Source: Streptomyces misionensis
GTDB taxonomy: Bacteria > Actinomycetota > Actinomycetes > Streptomycetales > Streptomycetaceae
Direction of reading: 5' to 3'
Length of the DNA stretch: 64,000 bases
Assembly (NCBI RefSeq): GCF_900104815.1
Contig: NZ_FNTD01000004.1
Location: forward strand, 7,687,001-7,751,000
The notes beneath the pieces are model-generated. The model worked only from the letters and a program-made list of their open reading frames with translations. It was not told the origin of the DNA and did no database searches. Of the stretch, positions 36,022-43,903 are shown in pieces. The translations under genes were made by a program, and so were the position numbers. The number at the start of each line of letters is the position of its first letter. The stretch's first letter is position 1.

Positions 36022-37866
36022 GTGAGATCCCTTCTGCATCCCATGCGTGGTGGGGGGCTGGCGGTCGCGCTGGCCACCCTGGCCACCGCCGGACTCGGCC
36101 TGCTCGCCGTCGGAACCGCTCCGGCCGCCGTCGCCCAGGGCGCCACCCTGGACCAGCTGGCGCAGGCGCAGGGCCGCTACTTCGGCTCCGCCACCGACAA
36201 CTCGGAACTCAACGACTCGTCCTACACCGCCGTACTGGGCAGCGAGTTCGGCTCGATCACGCCCGGCAACTCGATGAAGTGGGACACCACGGAGCCGTCG
36301 CAGGGCCAGTTCAACTTCAGCGGCGGCGACGCGATCGTCTCCTTCGCACAGGCCCACAACCAGCAGGTGCGCGGCCACAACCTGGTCTGGCACAGCCAGT
36401 TGCCCAGCTGGGTGAGCAACCTTCCGGCCGGCCAGGTACAGGCGGCCATGGAGAACCACATCACCAAGGAGGCCTCCCACTACAAGGGCAAGGTCTACGC
36501 CTGGGACGTGGTCAACGAGCCGTTCAACGACGACGGCACCTACCGGACCGACGCCTTCTACAACGCCATGGGCAAGGACTACATCGCGGACGCGCTGAGG
36601 ACCGCGCACGCCGCCGACCCGGGCGCCAAGCTGTACATCAACGACTACAACATCGACGGCAGCGGCGCCAAGGCCGACGCCATGTACCAACTGGCCAGCG
36701 ATCTGAAGAAGCAGGGCGTGCCGCTGGACGGCATCGGCTTCCAGGGGCACCTCGCGATCCAGTACTCGTTCCCCTCGAACATGCAGCAGAACCTCCAGCG
36801 CTTCGCCGACCTGGGGCTCGACGTCGCGTTCACCGAGCTGGACGTACGCATGGAGATGCCCGCCGACAGCACCAAACTGGCGACCCAGGCCGACTACTAC
36901 CGCCAGGTGACCAACGCCTGCCTCGCCGTCTCCCGGTGCGTCGGCATCACCGTGTGGGACTTCGACGACAAGTACTCCTGGGTGCCGAGCACCTTCCAGG
37001 GACAGGGCGCCGCCTGCCTCTACGACGAGAACCTCCAGCAGAAGCCCGCGTACGCCGCCGTCCAGACCGCCCTCGGCGGTTCCGGCGGCAACCCGCCCGG
37101 TGGCGGCACCGATACGACGGCGCCTTCCGCGCCGACGGGTCTGACGGTGTCGGGGACGACGAGTTCGAGTGTGTCGTTGAAGTGGACGGCGTCCACGGAC
37201 AACGTGGGGGTCACCGGGTACGACGTGTACCGGGGGTCCACGAAGGTGGGCAGCACCACGTCCACGTCGTACACCGACTCGGGGCTGTCGGCGTCGACGT
37301 CGTACTCGTACACGGTGAAGGCGAAGGACGCGGCGGGCAATGTGTCGGCGGCGTCGAGCGCGGTGACGGCGACCACGGCGGCGTCCGGTGGTGGTGGCAC
37401 TCCGGGTACGGGTGCGGTGAAGGTGCAGTACAAGAACAACGACTCGGCGCCGGGTGACAACCAGATCAAGCCGGGTCTGAAGGTGGTCAACACCGGCAGC
37501 AGCGCGGTGGACCTGTCGAAGGTGACCATCCGCTACTACTTCACCGGTGACAGCGGTGCCTCCACCTTCAGCGCGTGGTGCGACTACGCGGCCGTCGGCT
37601 GCTCGAACGTCACGCAGAAGGTCGTGGCCCTGTCCTCGCCGAAGGCGGGCGCGGACCACTACGTGGAGATCGGGTTCACCTCCGGCGCGGGCAGCCTTGC
37701 CGCGGGTGCGTCGACCGGTGACATCCAGAGCCGGATCAACAAGACGGACTGGTCGAACTTCAACGAGAGTGACGACTACAGCTACGCCACCAACACCGCG
37801 TACGCCGACGCCAGCAGGGTGACGGTGTACGTGAGCGGCACCCTCGCGGGCGGCATCGAGCCGTAA
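36022..37866 (+). CDS. Endo-beta-1,4-xylanase, GH10 with FnIII and CBM3
   Basis: 614 residues. Sec signal 1-39 (ending PAAVAQG). GH10 TIM barrel about 42-350: SITPGNSMKWDTTEPSQGQF, RGHNLVWHSQLPSWV, acid/base Glu166 in WDVVNEPF, nucleophile Glu272 in FTELDVRM. FnIII about 364-453 and CBM3 about 463-614. GTG start with GAGGAGACAG site, 13 bases after the GH12 stop. It hydrolyses xylan while anchored to cellulose, which would expose cellulose to the other four enzymes. Last gene of the run; a strong hairpin follows. Confidence 0.94.
   Translation: MRSLLHPMRGGGLAVALATLATAGLGLLAVGTAPAAVAQGATLDQLAQAQGRYFGSATDNSELNDSSYTAVLGSEFGSITPGNSMKWDTTEPSQGQFNFSGGDAIVSFAQAHNQQVRGHNLVWHSQLPSWVSNLPAGQVQAAMENHITKEASHYKGKVYAWDVVNEPFNDDGTYRTDAFYNAMGKDYIADALRTAHAADPGAKLYINDYNIDGSGAKADAMYQLASDLKKQGVPLDGIGFQGHLAIQYSFPSNMQQNLQRFADLGLDVAFTELDVRMEMPADSTKLATQADYYRQVTNACLAVSRCVGITVWDFDDKYSWVPSTFQGQGAACLYDENLQQKPAYAAVQTALGGSGGNPPGGGTDTTAPSAPTGLTVSGTTSSSVSLKWTASTDNVGVTGYDVYRGSTKVGSTTSTSYTDSGLSASTSYSYTVKAKDAAGNVSAASSAVTATTAASGGGGTPGTGAVKVQYKNNDSAPGDNQIKPGLKVVNTGSSAVDLSKVTIRYYFTGDSGASTFSAWCDYAAVGCSNVTQKVVALSSPKAGADHYVEIGFTSGAGSLAAGASTGDIQSRINKTDWSNFNESDDYSYATNTAYADASRVTVYVSGTLAGGIEP
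37084..37866 (+). repeat. FnIII-CBM3 module, copy 5 (in GH10)
   Basis: FnIII protein equals copies 1 and 4 (SASTSYS type) while the second half of the CBM3 follows copy 2 (SNVTQK / YVEIGF), so this copy is mosaic. It also has its own changes (GASTFSAWCDY, IQSRINKTDW). Confidence 0.9.
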
Positions 37867-37889
37867 ACCGGGGAAGCCGCCGGAGAACA

Positions 37890-37926
37890 CCCCGCCCGGC
37901 AGGCCGTACAGGTCTGCCGGGCGGGG
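37890..37926 (+). terminator. Terminator hairpin at the end of the cellulase cluster
   Basis: CCCCGCCCGGCAG, an 11-base loop, then CTGCCGGGCGGGG: a perfect 13-bp stem 23 bases after the GH10 stop and before the convergent sulfur gene, which ends at 37980. Confidence 0.75.
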
Positions 37927-37979
37927 GCCAGTCGTGCCGACGACGGCAGGGCCCGCCTGGTGCGGGCTGGGGGAGTGGC

Positions 37980-39338
37980 TCAGCCGGTCACCACGGTCAG
38001 ACCCGCCTCGGTGGCCGAGTCGAAGCCGTCGTCCACGGCCACCACGTCCCGCCCGGCGGCGTGCAGCAGGGAGGCGGCGATGGCGGCCCGCATCCCGCCG
38101 GCGCAGTGCACCCACACGGTGCCCGCCGGTACCTCGTCCAGCCGCTGGTGCAGCTGGTGGACCGGGATGTGCACCGAGCCCGCTATGTACCCGCTGCCCC
38201 GCTCGGAGTCGCGGCGTACGTCCAGGACGACGACGCCGTCCGTGCCGCGTTCGGCCAGGCCCGCGAAGGTGGAGCGCGGGAAGGAGACGAGGGCGTCGCC
38301 CCCGGCGACCCACTCCTGGGGCGCGCCGGTCGCGGCGGCCGCGGGCCGGTCGATGCCGACCCGGATCAACTCGCGCTGGGCGGAAGCCAGTTGCTCGGGG
38401 GAGTCGGCGAGCAGGGTCACCGGCTTGCCCCACGGGATCATCCAGGCGAGATACGTGGCGAGCTTGCCGTCGGCCTCGAAGTTGAAGGATCCGGCGACAT
38501 GGCCCTCGGCGAACGCCACCCGGTTGCGCAGGTCCACGACCCACTCGCCGGCCGCGAGCCGGTCGCCGATCTCCCGGGCGTCGGCGACGGCCGGCGCGGT
38601 GAGGTCCACCGGCGCCGGACCCGCGGCGTTGGCCGGACCCATGTGCGTGTAGTAGGCGGGGACGTCGTCCAGCTCGGCGAGCAGCCGGGCCACGAACGAG
38701 TCCACGTCGGTGGTGAGCGCCGCGTTGACCGACTTCTCCTTGCCGATGGTGGTGGCGTCGCCCTCGGCCTGCGCGGAGGAGCAGAAGCTGCCGAAGCCGT
38801 GCGTCGGCAGCACCGACGTCTCGTCCGGCAGCTCCGTGGCGAGCCGGTGCGCGGAGGCGTGCTGGGCCCGGGCCAGCCGCTCGGTCAGCCGGGGCTCGAC
38901 CAGGTCGGGCCGGCCCACCGTGCCGATCAGCAGGGAACCGCCCGTGAACGCCGCCACCGGGCGCCCCTGCTCGCGCAGGACATAGGAGGTGTGGTGCGGG
39001 GTGTGGCCGGGCGTGGCGACCGCGCGCAACTCCAGTTCGCCCTCGACGGTGACGGTGTCGCCGTCGGACACCGGCACCCGGGCGAACGACACCCGTGCAC
39101 CGGCCGGCACCAGGTAGGCGGCGCCCGTCAGCCGGGCCAGCTCCAGGCCGCCGGTGACGTAGTCGTTGTGGATGTGGGTCTCCACCACGTGCGTGATCCG
39201 GACCCCGCGCCGCGCCGCCGCGGCGAGTACCTGGTCGACGTCGCGCGGCGGGTCCACCGCCACGGCCGCCTCCCGCCCGCCGGCCAGATAGCTGCGGTTC
39301 CCGAGGCCCTCCAGCTCGATGGTGTCGATGAAGAACAC
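37980..39338 (-). CDS. Metallo-beta-lactamase fold hydrolase with rhodanese domains (persulfide dioxygenase-like)
   Basis: 452 residues from GTG 39338 (AAGGGAG site). The N-terminal 1-240 is a metallo-beta-lactamase fold with metal-site motif THIHNDYVTGG, where Tyr replaces the second His of the usual HxHxDH, plus ATPGHTPHHTSY. Residues about 255-350 are a degenerate rhodanese domain without an active Cys, and about 360-452 a second rhodanese with VHCAGGMRA (likely persulfide-carrying Cys). Fusions of this kind oxidise glutathione or other low-molecular persulfides to sulfite/thiosulfate. Two C-tract/G-tract palindromes upstream match CsoR/CstR-type control by persulfide or copper. Confidence 0.85.
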   Translation of the reverse strand: MFFIDTIELEGLGNRSYLAGGREAAVAVDPPRDVDQVLAAAARRGVRITHVVETHIHNDYVTGGLELARLTGAAYLVPAGARVSFARVPVSDGDTVTVEGELELRAVATPGHTPHHTSYVLREQGRPVAAFTGGSLLIGTVGRPDLVEPRLTERLARAQHASAHRLATELPDETSVLPTHGFGSFCSSAQAEGDATTIGKEKSVNAALTTDVDSFVARLLAELDDVPAYYTHMGPANAAGPAPVDLTAPAVADAREIGDRLAAGEWVVDLRNRVAFAEGHVAGSFNFEADGKLATYLAWMIPWGKPVTLLADSPEQLASAQRELIRVGIDRPAAAATGAPQEWVAGGDALVSFPRSTFAGLAERGTDGVVVLDVRRDSERGSGYIAGSVHIPVHQLHQRLDEVPAGTVWVHCAGGMRAAIAASLLHAAGRDVVAVDDGFDSATEAGLTVVTG

Positions 39339-39360
39339 GGAGTCACTCCCTTTGCCGAAT

Positions 39361-39405
39361 TACCCCCCGGGGTATATCAAGGTAACACGAGTACCCCCGG
39401 GGGTA
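39361..39405. promoter_or_regulatory. Two CsoR/CstR-like palindromes upstream of the persulfide gene
   Basis: TACCCC-CC-GGGGTA (39361-39374) and TACCCCC-GGGGGTA (39392-39405) are near-identical palindromes 31 bp apart (three helical turns). Sequence class fits operators of the CsoR family, including the persulfide sensor CstR. No CsoR-family gene is in the window. Confidence 0.65.
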
Positions 39406-39423
39406 TTCCGGGTACCGTGTCGT

Positions 39424-39451
39424 GCCCGGCCGGCGGCGGCTCGGGCCGGGC
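39424..39451 (-). terminator. Hairpin directly after the SQR-like gene
   Basis: GCCCGGCC, 12-base loop, GGCCGGGC, perfect 8-bp stem, 2 bases past the stop codon on the minus strand. It separates the SQR-like gene from the persulfide gene's promoter. Confidence 0.5.
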
Positions 39452-39453
39452 GG

Positions 39454-40683
39454 TCACAGGCGGCCGGTCAGCATCCCGCGCCAGTAGATCTGCGGGAGCG
39501 CGTACCGCTTGAAGACCCACATGTCGCGCCGCTCCTTGAAGGTGTCGATCAGCGGGAAGGTGGGGGAGGGTTTGAGGTCGTAGTCGAACTCGGCGAGGAG
39601 CATCCGGTCGCGGGCGGTCACCAGCGGGCAGGAGGTGTAGCCGTCGTACCGGTGCTCCGGCCGCCTGCCGCGCATGGCGTCGAGCAGGTTGGCGGCCACC
39701 ACCGGGGCCTGCTTGCGCACGGCCGCGCCGGTCTTCGAGGTCGGCAGGTTGGCCACGTCGCCGAGCGCGAACACCTCGGGGTGGCGCGGGTGTCGCAGGG
39801 TGTGCCGGTCCGCGGCGACGAACCCCAGGGGGCTCGCGGGATCGGCGAGCGGGCCGGTCTTGACCCAGTCGGGCGCGCTCTGCGGCGGCACGGCGTGCAG
39901 CAGGTCGTAGGAGACGGTCTCCTCGCGGCCGCTCGCGTGGTCGGTGATGACGACCTCGCGCCGGTCGCCGTGCACGGCGGTCATCTCGGACCGCAGCCGC
40001 ACCTCGATGCCGTACCGGTCGGCCACCTGCTCCAGGACGCGGCCCCACTCGGGCACCTTGAACAGTGTGGCGTCCGGTATCACGAGGATGATCCGGACGC
40101 GGTCCAGGACCTTGCGCCTGCGCCAGTGGTCGGCCGCCAGGTAGGCGATCTTCTGTGGTGCCCCGCCGCACTTCAACGGGGTGGCCGGGTGGGTGAAGAC
40201 GGCCGTGCCGGAGCGCATATTTTTGATCAGGTCCCAGGTGCGCGGGGCGTACTCGGGCGCGTAGTTGCTGCACACCCGGTCGTGACCCACCGCCTCGGCG
40301 AGACCGGGCACGGCGTCCCAGTCCAGTTGCAGCCCGGGGGCCATGACCAGGTACTCGTAGGCGAGTTCCGCACCTCCGGAGAGGGCGACCGTGCGCGCGT
40401 CGGGGTCGACGGCGAGGGCGTGCCGGCGTATCCACCGCACGCCGTCCGGTACGACCGCGGCCTCGGCGCGGCGGGTGCTGCGCAGGGACGCCTGGCCGCC
40501 GCCGACCAGGGTCCACAAGGGCTGGTACCAGTGGCTGTCGGAGGGTTCGACGAGCGTGATGTCCCGGACGCCGGCGCGGCGCAGCCGGGCGGCGACGCTG
40601 ATGCCGGCGCTGCCGCCGCCGATGATGACGACGCGGTGCCGGCCGGCGATCGTCTCGCCACTGGAGAGGGGACTGGCGACCAT
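39454..40683 (-). CDS. Sulfide:quinone oxidoreductase-like FAD protein
   Basis: 409 residues from ATG 40683 (GAAGGA site). FAD motif VVIIGGGSAGISVAARL near residue 20, second dinucleotide region after RVRIILVIPD, and ALGDVANLPTSKTGAAV for the FAD end. Conserved Cys residues in VCSNYAPE, PLKCGGAPQK and YTSCPLV fit the type II-like SQR group in which two cysteines carry the sulfur chain. It would oxidise sulfide at the membrane and pass electrons to quinone, producing persulfide for the dioxygenase encoded next door. It has its own promoter with related palindromes, so the two genes form a regulon rather than an operon. Confidence 0.85.
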   Translation of the reverse strand: MVASPLSSGETIAGRHRVVIIGGGSAGISVAARLRRAGVRDITLVEPSDSHWYQPLWTLVGGGQASLRSTRRAEAAVVPDGVRWIRRHALAVDPDARTVALSGGAELAYEYLVMAPGLQLDWDAVPGLAEAVGHDRVCSNYAPEYAPRTWDLIKNMRSGTAVFTHPATPLKCGGAPQKIAYLAADHWRRRKVLDRVRIILVIPDATLFKVPEWGRVLEQVADRYGIEVRLRSEMTAVHGDRREVVITDHASGREETVSYDLLHAVPPQSAPDWVKTGPLADPASPLGFVAADRHTLRHPRHPEVFALGDVANLPTSKTGAAVRKQAPVVAANLLDAMRGRRPEHRYDGYTSCPLVTARDRMLLAEFDYDLKPSPTFPLIDTFKERRDMWVFKRYALPQIYWRGMLTGRL

Positions 40684-40735
40684 GGTGGGGGTCCTTCCCT
40701 TCCGGCCCTGAGGCCCGTTTGGTTGCCTGCTCAAA

Positions 40736-40809
40736 TACCCCGGGGGGTTTGCGTGAGGCCGAAGTTAGGACGACTCGGAGGGGAGGGTCAAATACCCGGG
40801 CGGGTATTT
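40736..40809 (-). promoter_or_regulatory. SQR-like gene promoter with CsoR/CstR-like sites
   Basis: On the minus strand -35 TTGACC (40791-40786), 18-base spacer, -10 TAACTT (40767-40762). AAATACCC-GGGC-GGGTATTT (40790-40809) is a perfect 8-bp inverted repeat just upstream of and touching the -35. TACCCC-GGGGGGT (40736-40748) lies after the transcription start. Same sequence class as the sites at 39361-39405, supporting common control. Confidence 0.65.
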
Positions 40810-40856
40810 GCCCGAGAGGCAAGGTCCGCACCGCCAACGCCTGTTGTTGACCCTTA

Positions 40857-40868
40857 CGGGTCGACCCG
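40857..40868. promoter_or_regulatory. 12-bp palindrome upstream of the small secreted-protein gene
   Basis: CGGGTCGACCCG is perfectly symmetric and overlaps a GACCC-TTAC-GGGTC repeat at 40850-40863. It lies about 100 bases before ATG 40970. Function unknown. Confidence 0.3.
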
Positions 40869-40969
40869 TCACCCCCTCGCGTGCCCTGCGGGCGAGGCAC
40901 GATGCGCCCCGCCCCTGCGGTGCCTAACGTCCGGAGTGCTCCACTGGACGAGGAGAGGGGAGGACGCGG

Positions 40970-41359
40970 ATGCGCGGGCGCGCCGCCTGGCTGACCCTCC
41001 TCGCGTGCGTCCTCGCCTGCGCCGTCCTCGGTGCCGCGCTCGGCGGATGCCCGCGCATGCGGAGCCTGGCCGGTGCCGCCCCCGACCCGTCGCTCAGGCC
41101 GCTCGCCTCGGCCGCGCCCCGGCTGCCCTCCTCGGCCGCGCCCCGGGCCGCCGCGGCCGACGTGCCGAAACCCCCGGGTGTCCACGGCCGGCACTGCCGG
41201 GGCGGCAAGGCGCTCACCGCCTCCGCCCCGGCCCCGGCTCCGGTGGCCGCGGCACCCGCCGACCACCGCCCGCGCCGGGCCGACCCGCTGCCACCCGGGA
41301 GCGCGCCGCCGTGTCCACGGGCTCCCGAGGGCCGTCCGGAAGTGCTGCTGAGGGTGTAG
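40970..41359 (+). CDS. Small secreted or lipid-anchored Pro/Ala-rich protein
   Basis: 129 residues from ATG 40970 with a good GGGGAGGA site. The N-terminus RGRAAWLTLLACVLACAVLG followed by AALGGC looks like a signal sequence, possibly a lipobox (LGGC). The rest is Ala/Pro/Arg-rich without a recognisable fold, with two further Cys. I do not recognise it. Low complexity makes the call uncertain, but the ribosome site and signal peptide support a real gene. Its 3' end falls in a diverged duplicated stretch. Confidence 0.5.
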   Translation: MRGRAAWLTLLACVLACAVLGAALGGCPRMRSLAGAAPDPSLRPLASAAPRLPSSAAPRAAAADVPKPPGVHGRHCRGGKALTASAPAPAPVAAAPADHRPRRADPLPPGSAPPCPRAPEGRPEVLLRV

Positions 41360-41500
41360 GAGCCCTGACGCCGCGTGCCGGCCGTCCTCGCCCACTCGCA
41401 TACCGGACGGTCCCTGGGGGACCGAGCCGCCGCCCTTCCGGGACACACCGCCGTGCCGACGGGCCGTCGCGGGCCGTCCGGAAGCGCTGCCGAGGGAGCG
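41309..41500. repeat. Imperfect direct duplication, unit spacing about 142 bp
   Basis: The stretch around 41309-41345 (CCACGGGCTCCCGAGGGCCG, continuing GTCCGGAAGTGCTGCTGAGGG) recurs at about 41451-41490 with about 80 percent agreement by eye. The core GGGCCGTCCGGAAG is identical. The first copy is the 3' end of the small-protein gene, the second is in the leader of the transporter gene. Confidence 0.45.
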
Positions 41501-41615
41501 CCGGCACGGAGCGTCGGCCGTTCGCTCCCCCTTCCCGCGCACCCCACCGCTTGGCACGACGACGTCCGCGTGTCCCGGCGGGCCGCCGGTGCGCCCGCAC
41601 ACCAAGGAAACGCGC

Positions 41616-42689
41616 ATGCCCGCTCCCACCCCCCACGACCGGCGGCCGGCCGCCTGGCTCCACCGGCGCCTGGGCCCGCTGGTCCTCGTCTGCCACCTGC
41701 TCGCCCTGCTGCTGCCCGCCCCCGGCACCCGCCTGCGCACGGCCACGCTCGGCCTCCACGGCCTGCGCCTCGACGTCTCCGCCTGCGCCCTGTTCCTCAT
41801 CCTGTTCGCCGCCGCCTTCCAGGTACCCCCGGCCCGGGCCCTGGCCGCCGTCCGCCGGCCGACGGCCCTGATCGCCGGGCTGGCCGCGCATCTGCTGACG
41901 GCCTTCCTCCTGGCCCCCGCCACCGCCCTCGCGCTGTCCGCCCTCGGACGCCAGGAACTGGCCGGGAGCCTGGCCGGCGCCGTGGCCCTGATCACGGCGG
42001 CCCCCGTGGCCGCCGCCGCGACCGTCTGGATCGGCCGGGACGGCGACGTCACCGCGCTGCTCGCCGTCGTCCTCCTCTCGGCGCTGCTCAGCCCGCTCAC
42101 CATGCCCGCGACCCTGGGCCTGCTCGGCGACGTCCTGCCGGCGACGGCCAGGGCGCGGGCGCTGGTCCACGGCGCCTCCGGCCAGACGCGCACCCTGCTG
42201 ACCGCCGCCGTCGCCCTGCCGTGCGCGGCCGGCCTGCTGGCCCGGGGGCTCACCCCGGCCGCCGTCGCCGGACGCCTGGCGGAGCGGGCGCCGGTGGTGG
42301 CGACGACGGTGATGCTCGCGCTGACGTACGTCAACGCGACCGCCGCGGTACCCGTGCTGCGCCGGGAGTCCTGGACGGTGATCGTGCTCTGCGCCGCCGT
42401 CGGATGGGCCGTGTGCCGCCTCGCCTTCCAGAGCGGCTCGCTCACCGCCCGCGCGCTGCGCCTGCCGCCCGGCTCCGCCACCACGGTCACCCTGGCCTGC
42501 GGCATGAGCAACGTCGGCGTCGGCGCGGTCGTCGTCGTCCGCGCACTGCCGGACCAACCGCACGCCCTGCTGGTCGTACTGGCCTACGGGCTGGTGCAGA
42601 AGGTCACGGCACACCGCGCCGTCACGAAGGGGGCGCGGCTCCGGACCACGGCGCCAACGGACCTCGCCGACAGGGGCGTTCACGGGTGA
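41616..42689 (+). CDS. Bile acid:sodium symporter-like (BASS/SBF) membrane protein
   Basis: 357 residues from ATG 41616 (AAGGAAA site 6 bases upstream). Nine to ten hydrophobic segments. ITAAPVAAAATVWIGRDGDV in the middle and CGMSNVGVGAVVVVRAL near 295 match the two crossover motifs of the SBF/BASS fold, which couples solute uptake to sodium. Such proteins import bile acids, pantoate, pyruvate or arsenite in different branches; the substrate here cannot be told. No regulator or enzyme partner is adjacent. Confidence 0.75.
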   Translation: MPAPTPHDRRPAAWLHRRLGPLVLVCHLLALLLPAPGTRLRTATLGLHGLRLDVSACALFLILFAAAFQVPPARALAAVRRPTALIAGLAAHLLTAFLLAPATALALSALGRQELAGSLAGAVALITAAPVAAAATVWIGRDGDVTALLAVVLLSALLSPLTMPATLGLLGDVLPATARARALVHGASGQTRTLLTAAVALPCAAGLLARGLTPAAVAGRLAERAPVVATTVMLALTYVNATAAVPVLRRESWTVIVLCAAVGWAVCRLAFQSGSLTARALRLPPGSATTVTLACGMSNVGVGAVVVVRALPDQPHALLVVLAYGLVQKVTAHRAVTKGARLRTTAPTDLADRGVHG

Positions 42690-42807
42690 AACCGAAGTGA
42701 TGACGGTGGCGGGGGCTGGCCGATCCGTGCGGCTCTCTGCCATCATCTCGTGGCACCACCTGCACAGCCGACACACAAGAAGCCTGGCCATCCGCAGGAG
42801 GCTCCCC

Positions 42808-43305
42808 ATGAAGGTCCGCTCCGCAGTGACCGCACTCGCCCTCGTCGTCGCTCCCGGCGTCGCCGTCGTCGGCACCGCCACCGACGCCTTCGCGGTCACC
42901 AAGATCAGCCAAGCCACGGCGACCCAGATGTTCCGCGACGTCGGCATCACCTGGTCCTCGTCCGGCAACTGCTCCGACCGCAACAACTCGACCTGTACGT
43001 CGTTCGACCAGCTCAACCTGGCCACCGCCCAGGGCGCCCAGACCCTCAAGCGCGCCAGCGGCTGCGCCCTGAACATCACCGGCGGCACCGAGACCGGGCA
43101 CGCCTCCGGCACCTACTCCCACTGGAACGGCTACAAGCTCGACTACGGCAAGAACACCTGCGTCACCAACTACATCAAGAACAACTTCAGTTACTCGGGT
43201 CTGCGAGGCGACGGCTACCCGATGTGGACCTCGGCCTCCGGCAACGTCTACGCCGACGAGGGAAACCACTGGGACGCCCTCTACTACAACTGCGGCGGCT
43301 GCTGA
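42808..43305 (+). CDS. Secreted small protein, possible M15 (D-Ala-D-Ala peptidase)-like fold
   Basis: 165 residues from ATG 42808 (GCAGGAGG site). Sec signal 1-31 (VRSAVTALALVVAPGVAVVG, ending TDAFA). The mature protein has SGNCSDRNNSTCTSFDQLNL and ASGCALNITGGTETGHASGT followed by YSHWNGYKLDYG. The spaced His, Gly and Asp of GHASGTYSHWNGYKLD recall the zinc motif of M15 peptidases, and four or more cysteines suggest disulfides. Enzyme activity is an inference. Ends in CGGC; the convergent gluconokinase follows with a shared hairpin. Confidence 0.65.
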   Translation: MKVRSAVTALALVVAPGVAVVGTATDAFAVTKISQATATQMFRDVGITWSSSGNCSDRNNSTCTSFDQLNLATAQGAQTLKRASGCALNITGGTETGHASGTYSHWNGYKLDYGKNTCVTNYIKNNFSYSGLRGDGYPMWTSASGNVYADEGNHWDALYYNCGGC

Positions 43306-43317
43306 CCCGTACCCCAA

Positions 43318-43356
43318 CGGCGGGTCCCGGCGCCGCACCCGGACCCGGACCCGCCG
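43318..43356. terminator. Bidirectional hairpin between secreted protein and gluconokinase genes
   Basis: CGGCGGGTCC pairs perfectly with GGACCCGCCG across a 19-base GC-rich loop, placed in the 52-bp convergent gap. Confidence 0.55.
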
Positions 43357-43357
43357 G

Positions 43358-43888
43358 TCAGCCGTCGGCGCCGGCCATGCGTGCCAGCACCGCCTCGACG
43401 ACGGCCTCGGGAGCCGGGCCCGCGTCCACCGTGATTCCCCGCTCGTCCGGCTCCAGCGGTTCCAGCGTCTCCTCCTGCGACTCCAGCAGCGTGCGCGGCA
43501 TGAAATGGCCGGCGCGTCCGCCCAGCCGCCGCCCCACCACCTCGTGGTCGGCCGTCAGATGGACGAAGAAGGCGTCCGGGCAGGCCGATCGCAGCGTGTC
43601 GCGGTAGCGGCGGCGCAGCGCGGAGCAGGGCACCACACCACCCGTCGCCGCCTCGTCGCGCTCGCGCAGCCAGTCGCCGATCGACTCCAGCCAGGATTGC
43701 CGGTCGGCGTCCGTGAGCGGCACACCGGCCGACATCTTGGCGATGCTGCGCGGCGAGTGGAAGTCGTCCGCCTCGGCGAACGGCACCTCCAGCCGCCCGG
43801 AAAGCAGCCGGGCCACCGTGGTCTTGCCCACCCCGGCCACCCCGATCACGACGACGCACGGCGGCCGTCGTCCCGGTTCACGACGCAT
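43358..43888 (-). CDS. gntK: Gluconokinase
   Basis: 176 residues, normal for GntK. P-loop GVAGVGKTTVA near residue 16, substrate region FAEADDFHSPRSIAKMSAG, PLTDADRQSWLESIGDWL, and PCSALRRRYRDTLR. It phosphorylates gluconate to 6-phosphogluconate. It begins 15 bases after the stop of the dehydrogenase-like gene and is the last gene of a four-gene run. Together with the lactonase encoded 5 kb away it would process gluconolactone to 6-phosphogluconate, which is informative because the dehydrogenase next to it lacks phosphate-binding residues. Confidence 0.93.
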   Translation of the reverse strand: MRREPGRRPPCVVVIGVAGVGKTTVARLLSGRLEVPFAEADDFHSPRSIAKMSAGVPLTDADRQSWLESIGDWLRERDEAATGGVVPCSALRRRYRDTLRSACPDAFFVHLTADHEVVGRRLGGRAGHFMPRTLLESQEETLEPLEPDERGITVDAGPAPEAVVEAVLARMAGADG

Positions 43889-43903
43889 CGCGCCGCCCTC
43901 CCC

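Noticed and set aside
39377..42511. A 1044-residue minus-strand frame
   Set aside because: Antisense to the BASS transporter and out of frame with the SQR-like gene; no domain of its own.
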